Below are positions 30,152 to 35,236 of a DNA stretch of 35,236 nucleotides, piece by piece. Both the position numbers and the translations under genes were made by a program. The DNA is from Gnetum montanum (lineage: Eukaryota; Streptophyta; Gnetopsida; Gnetales; Gnetaceae), in assembly GCA_015680685.1 (NCBI GenBank), contig MNCI01016193.1, forward strand, positions 61,291-96,526, in the 5' to 3' direction. The stretch's first letter is position 1. Each line of letters opens with the position of its first letter. The notes under the pieces were generated by a model. It was not told where the DNA came from. It did no database searches and was given only the letters and a program-made list of their open reading frames with translations.

Positions 30152-31216
30152 ACTAGATAAGGTGTCACTGTCAAAATTCCAATGGAATGGAAGCCATACA
30201 ATGGGAATGGTAAAAAATTTCCAAGAAACCATAGAATGGGAATCCACAAAAATGAATCACAAGACCTCTACTTTTTAAAATAGTTTTCTAACTATCAAAT
30301 CTAAGTGGGACGATGGGAAATTCTAAAAAATAAATAAATAAAAAATTGCAATAGATAAATAGTTTATTTTTGAATTAGAGCTTTCTTTAGTACTATTTAC
30401 ATTTTCTCTTCTACATTTAAATAAATGACAATCATGATGACAGTGTTTAAGTATGCTTATGTATCCTTTCCTTGCCTAGCAGTGAGCGCTAAAAATTTAT
30501 TTAAATAATATAAAAAAGTGTTTAAATTGCCAATGCAGTCCGTGGAAGGGGTCGGTGGGAGGGTGGAAGCGGTACGTGGGAGGATGAAAATTAGTTGCTC
30601 TTCTTACGTGTCGTTTTGCCCTGTGCTGTCGCTTGCACATGTTCACAGACGCCTCACGTTGCTTTAACAAGCAACCGATACGTGCCCGTTACTGCCCATG
30701 CCCATGAAACTGTGTTTTAAATGCGGAAGGAAGGTAACGGTGCCAATATTCCAACCTTAGAAAGTCGAAAATTACTTGGGGAGAGACAGGACTAACGACA
30801 AAACAAGTAGAGAAAACAAACCTACCCGCTATGGGGATGTTTTTACAGGTTTTCAATTTAGCAATCTATCCCTAAATACCTCCTTCCTACCTAACAAAAG
30901 AAACAGACATTGTTCTCGTTCAGAAGCATCAAAATGATTAATCACTTCTTACAAGGCTTCCAGTAAAAAAAGAAAATAAAAGAGAGAAATACTTAAAACA
31001 GAGAAATACTTAAAACAGCAATTGTTGAATAATGTACTTTGAATTGACAATGGAATAAAATTAGCTGGAGAACCTATGTGAAAAACCACATTTTATTGAA
31101 AGTTTTAGATAGCATAAAGGATAAGAGGACAAAAGCAAAATCAGGTATGAAGTAGAAATTCTTTAAGTTGAGGAGTGTCACCAAATAAAACTTCCTTCAA
31201 TCCTCATTGAAAACCA

Positions 31217-31366
31217 CTACATCAAGTTCAAGAGCTTTAAAAAAATGGGTAAACCTATCTTCCATGTTGAGTTAAATGTATGCTACACCAAGTTCAAGAG
31301 CTGTGAACAAGGGACAGGTAAAAAAACATAATGGTAAACTAATCTTCCATGTTGAGTTAAATGTAT
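31217..31366 (+). repeat. Imperfect direct repeat
   Basis: Both copies (about 31217-31281 and 31283-31366) begin CTACA-CAAGTTCAAGAGCT and end CTTCCATGTTGAG plus TTAAATGTAT. A third partial CTTCCATGTTG follows at about 31367. Confidence 0.75.
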
Positions 31367-31830
31367 CTTCCATGTTGGAGGTAGGACATTTTGGCTTGTG
31401 AACACCCAAATGAATCAAATGTCATAGGAAATGTCTAATTTTTCAAGGAGCAAGGATATTCCATATCTTTTGAGCGCGTCGCTGGCTTCCACTCTGTCCT
31501 CCCTGAGAATCTTCTATTCAAACTATTCAAAAGATAAAATAAAAAGAGACTTCTTAGACATTGATACCATAAAGACTCTAACACTCAAACCAAGCCAAAC
31601 ACTCAAACCAACCCAATTACTCGAGCGAGAAGAAAAGGAGGAAAGCTTCACATTAAAATTTAAAAGTGACAGCCACGCAGCCGGATTCACTGTTCAGCCA
31701 ACAAAATATCTGCACAATAAAACCAATTTTCCACTCCGTCCGGTCTGAGAATAGCCAACGGAATGTCTGCACAATAAAACAAATTGCACTGAACGCCTAA
31801 CAATCAGATTTATTGTACTGCTCACCACTC

Positions 31831-31848
31831 ATGGGTCACTCCCATTAA
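31831..31848 (+). promoter_or_regulatory. Possible short upstream ORF
   Basis: ATG GGT CAC TCC CAT TAA encodes five residues and ends 46 bp before the main ATG. It matters only if transcription starts upstream of it, which the sequence does not show. Confidence 0.25.
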
Positions 31849-31894
31849 TTCATTCACGTTTACATCTCTGCACCCGGAAACACCACCACCGGCA

Positions 31895-34800
31895 ATGCTC
31901 CTTCTTCCATCAATGGCGGCCCGAAACGGCTTTGGCTGGATAACAGCAACAACGTATCTGTGCGCTTGCCTCTCCTTCTTGTTTTGCGTCTGTGCATCAC
32001 TAAAAACAACAGATGATGCAGCAGCAGCATGTGCCAAAAGGTAAGGTCCTCTTCCCTTGACCAAACCCAAGTTATTGTGTAACTGCAACTTCATCTGAGA
32101 AGAAGAGTTTTATCAGTGGCCTAACACTTAATTCTTTTAACAGATACGATTATATCATAGTGGGCGGAGGGACGGCCGGTTGCGCCTTAGCGGCGACACT
32201 TTCAGCAGACCGAGCCGTGCTCGTTATCGAGCGCGGAGGGTCCCCGTACGCGGTGCCGGAGATCATGCACTTCTCAGGTTTCTGGAAGCTTATGTCCGGC
32301 TCCGATAGACCACAATCGCCGGCGCAGACGGTGGTCACGGAGGACGGAGTGGTACTCCAGCGCGCCCGCGTCCTGGGCGGGGGTTCCGCCATTAACGGCG
32401 GATTTTACAGCCGTGCCGAGCACGATTTCGTGGCTCGAATGGAACTGCATCAGGATTTGGTTGAGCAATCGTACGAGTGGGTGGAAGAGCGCCTCCTGGT
32501 TTCTGTGCCGCCAAAGCTCAAGCTCTGGTCCCTTGTTTTCCGGGATGGTCTCCTGCAGTCGGGCGTGCTGCCGTTTCTTGGTTTCAGTTTGGATCATCCT
32601 TCTCGAGGAGGGACTAAGATCTCTGCCTCCACTTTCGATGATTCTGGCCTCCGCCACTCCGCCGCGGATCTTCTTGCCGACGCTGAGCCCCGCAATATTG
32701 TGGTTCTGCTCAACTCCACCGTCTCCAGAATTCTTCTGCGTCGTTACTCCCACAACGGTACGTGGTTAATTTGGAACTTTGGATTCTGATCTGCAATCAC
32801 CTCTGAAATTCATCATTGTTTCAAATTTACTTGTTTCTGTAATACGGTTAGTTTGGAACATTGGATTCTGATCTGCAATCACCTCTGAAATTCATCACTG
32901 TTTTGAATTTACTTGTTTCTGAAATACGGCAGATGTGGTATTGCTCATAAAAAAGAATTTTGGATTCTGATCTGCAATCACCTTTGAAATTCATCACGCT
33001 TTCGAATTTACTTGTTTCTGTAATACCGTATTGCTTGTTTCTGTGATACCGTATTGCTCATAAAAAAGTAGGGGTAATAATTCTTTTACATGGCAGTCAC
33101 TCATAAATAAAATAGGTAACAGGTTCGTTGTATTTCAGTGAACAATGTTGAGTTCCCGATAAAAAAAATGCCGTAAAACTGTAAAAGTAATTCTGAAACT
33201 AGGGTTATCCGACACACAAACTCAGTTACTTTCCAAAGTAAAGAAACAATATTTCAATACAAAATTTCAATGCTTTGAATGCATAGAGTAAGCTTATAGA
33301 ATTTAGAAGCGTCACGTAATTGGACAGTCCATGAGATGCGCAAGCTAGATGAGGAGTTTGATGCAATTCTATGGAAGTTTGGATAATCTTCAAGGTCTTC
33401 ATCGATTGCGTTTGTTAATCGTTTCATGCACATATTTCTTGGTTTCTTTTATTGACCTATAGCATGCATCATCCGTTACGCACCAACCCAAGGAACAGTG
33501 GTGGAGTTCCAACGACAAATGTTACCAAGTTGGAAAACCAAATTCCATCTCAAACTCGGCTTCGTTTACGCAGGCAAATCCTTGAAAGCAGTGGGAGTGG
33601 AGTTGGTTGATAGCCAAGGAACGACCCACGGAGCTTTCTTAGACGAATCAATGGCTGAACAATCAGAATCAGAAGTAATACTGTCAGCAGGCGCAATGGG
33701 GAGCCCGCAGCTGCTGATGCTGAGCGGAATCGGACCCAAAAACCATCTCAACAGTTTCAACATCACATGCCTACTCCATCTGCCATGGGTGGGTCAAGAA
33801 ATCCAGGATAATCCAAGCGCATATTTTGGAGTAGAATCGCCGCTGCCGCTGGAATTATCAAACATACAGGTTGTGGGAATTCTCAACTCCTCATTTGCCT
33901 ACATCGAAGCCAGTAGCTCTACTCAGACCCAGAACAGCTCTTCTTCCGGAGTAAAATATGTCGGCGGCATTATGCAAAAACTTTCGCGGCCGTTGTCGCG
34001 CGGAACCCTGCGTCTGCGCAGCAGGGATGCCACGCAGAATCCTTCAGTGCGATACAATTACTATTCGCATCCCAGCGACATTCGTAGGTGAGATCACCAT
34101 AAAAATGCAGTCCGCTGTCTTCAAAATTTGGTTATTTTGGGAACGATTCATTTAGTTTTGGAACTCAAAACAACTCAAAACCAGCGCCACTTTAATTTTA
34201 ATACATCTCTTCTAAATTTTAATCGTGGTGTTCGTATATCTTACCAAAAAGTAACAGATGCAGAGATTTTATCTTATTGTTTTAAGAAATATGGTTGAAT
34301 TATGAGGTGATGGTGGAATAAACTGCTTTCGTAATTTTAAACTTCGACCTTGTGCAGCTGTGCGAGGGCTGCCAGAGTCATGGCCCGCATTGCAGAATCC
34401 GCGGCTCTTGCGAAGTTTAAGTTCAAGGGTGAAAGCCGTCTTAGATTCAGTGGCACTGCAATCCCCGCAAGCTCTGCAGATGAATCGGAAATGGTGGAAT
34501 TTTGTAGGCGCACATTGGCAACCATATGGCATTTTCATGGCGGATGCGAGCCTGGAAAAGTTGTCGATCGCCAGAATTATGTTGTTCTGGGACGAGCAAT
34601 TTGAGAATTGTAGATGGATCGCTGATCCGCCACAGTCCCGGCACAAATCCACAGGCCACGATTATGATGCTCGGCAGGTGTGATCACATGTTGATTATGT
34701 TAAAAATTTCTTTAATTCAATTGTCGATACTGTTCTTCTTCCCTACGATTTCCATCATGAATAATTAATTATGATCAAATCTGATTGTCTGTGACAGATA

Positions 34801-34906
34801 CATGGGTCTCAAGATACGCCGGGAGCGCTCTGGATCCGCAAAAATTGTGGGACCAAACTTTTCTTCTTCAATTATTGAAATGGTCAGGAGCGTGTTCTAC
34901 CGTTAA
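31895..34906 (+). CDS. Secreted GMC oxidoreductase, HOTHEAD/mandelonitrile-lyase-like, one frameshift
   Basis: Exons are 31895-32040, 32144-32757, 33574-34087, 34358-34677 and 34798-34906; all introns are GT-AG and in phase. With one lost base counted, the length is about 567 residues, normal for the family. A hydrophobic N-terminus (YLCACLSFLFCVCA) suggests secretion; a second in-frame ATG at 31913 is also possible. FAD site: YIIVGGGTAGCALA. GMC signature 1: ARVLGGGSAIN. Signature 2: GAMGSPQLLMLSGIGP. The catalytic-pair region reads WHFHGGC and SPGTNPQATIMMLGR. In exon 4 one base is missing near 34594-34601, giving TGA at 34602-34604; the conserved LRIVDGS continues in another frame and joins exon 5 in phase. 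Relatives act on cuticle fatty alcohols (HOTHEAD) or mandelonitrile; the substrate here cannot be told. Confidence 0.9.
32758..33056 (+). repeat. Tandem repeat starting at the intron 2 donor
   Basis: Three copies of a roughly 80-100-bp unit with GGATTCTGATCTGCAATCAC are anchored at 32781, 32863 and 32962. The first begins at the splice donor itself (ACG|GTACGT); the second carries ACGGTTAGT at the same place. The third is followed by a 23-bp duplication (33011-33056). Confidence 0.85.
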
Positions 34907-35236
34907 TAGGTTGGCATGGTTTAGTCCGCCTGTTTATATCATCCATGAATGGGTCTTATCCTTCCAACCTTATTATCGAGAGTAATCCAATTTGTGGAAG
35001 CTCAGGTGATTCTGAACATGCTTGGGTATGGGACTGGTTTGTAGTCAGGACATGATAGAGAAAATTTAAATATATTAATTTTTTTAAAAAATTAAATATC
35101 ATATATCATAAAAACATGGTAGAATATAGAACAAGGACAATGTAAATTCAAAATATTGTTAATGCTTAAAAATTGCATGGAAGATTGTAATGAAACATTA
35201 AGTATTGAGTCTCATATTTGTTATAAAATATTTTAG
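34907..35236. other. 3' flank of the GMC oxidoreductase
   Basis: Likely 3' UTR and AT-rich downstream DNA. No gene seen. Confidence 0.5.

Larger units (their letters stand above)
29754..31830. other. AT-rich intergenic DNA upstream of the GMC oxidoreductase
   Basis: No convincing gene was seen. A 105-codon frame at 31431-31748 has no recognisable domain and is judged chance. The stretch holds small duplications (see the repeats at 30041 and 31217) and presumably the promoter of the gene at 31895. Confidence 0.5.

Noticed and set aside
31431-31748. A 105-codon plus-strand frame upstream of the GMC oxidoreductase
   Set aside because: Low-complexity Lys/Ser/Leu composition, no domain, no splice context joining it to the gene. 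Probably chance in AT-rich DNA.

Overview
This is nuclear DNA from a land plant. It holds two intron-containing plant genes separated by about 18 kb of a large, decayed Ty3/gypsy retrotransposon, with part of a second such element at the left edge. Huge old LTR elements, C-to-T decay and wide gene spacing suggest a large-genome seed plant, perhaps a gymnosperm. That is inference; no sequence here names the species. Three undetermined bases (18747, 19301, 26271) suggest draft-quality sequence.

Layout. (1) 1-3270: minus-strand gag-protease remnant of a gypsy element, with a 12-bp minisatellite at its far end and a mutated tRNA-Asp-type primer-binding site at 3253-3270. (2) From 3272: the matching 5' LTR, with a TATA box, a perfect 16-bp-arm hairpin and internal repeats. 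(3) 5986-9584, plus strand: eleven recognisable exons of a peroxisomal short-chain acyl-CoA oxidase (ACX4 type), ending in the peroxisomal signal SKL but carrying a 2-bp frameshift in exon 10. (4) 9585-11690: AT-rich flank. (5) 11691-29748: a giant minus-strand Tat/Ogre-like element with 1.66-kb LTRs and an imperfect 5-bp target duplication. Its order is LTR, leader repeats, gag, protease, a 5.4-kb gap, RT, RNase H, a second RNase H, integrase, a 30-bp repeat array, polypurine tract, LTR. (6) 31895-34906, plus strand: five exons of a secreted FAD-dependent GMC oxidoreductase of the HOTHEAD/mandelonitrile-lyase family, with a 1-base frameshift in exon 4.

The most unusual feature is in the gap between protease and RT. 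There, on the opposite (plus) strand, lies a degenerate gene with several introns, three of them with canonical sites and matching codon phase. Arrays of a hairpin-forming motif (GCTAGTTTAAGGTC...GGACC) sit on both sides of it, and the same motif forms a 30-bp array after integrase. The palindromic 9-mer GCTACGCTA/TAGCGTAGC is scattered through the LTRs and the antisense gene's introns. Together these suggest a retroelement that carried a spliced antisense gene as an integral module. Both the sense and antisense frames are now broken, mostly by changes that fit CAG/CAA to TAG/TAA.
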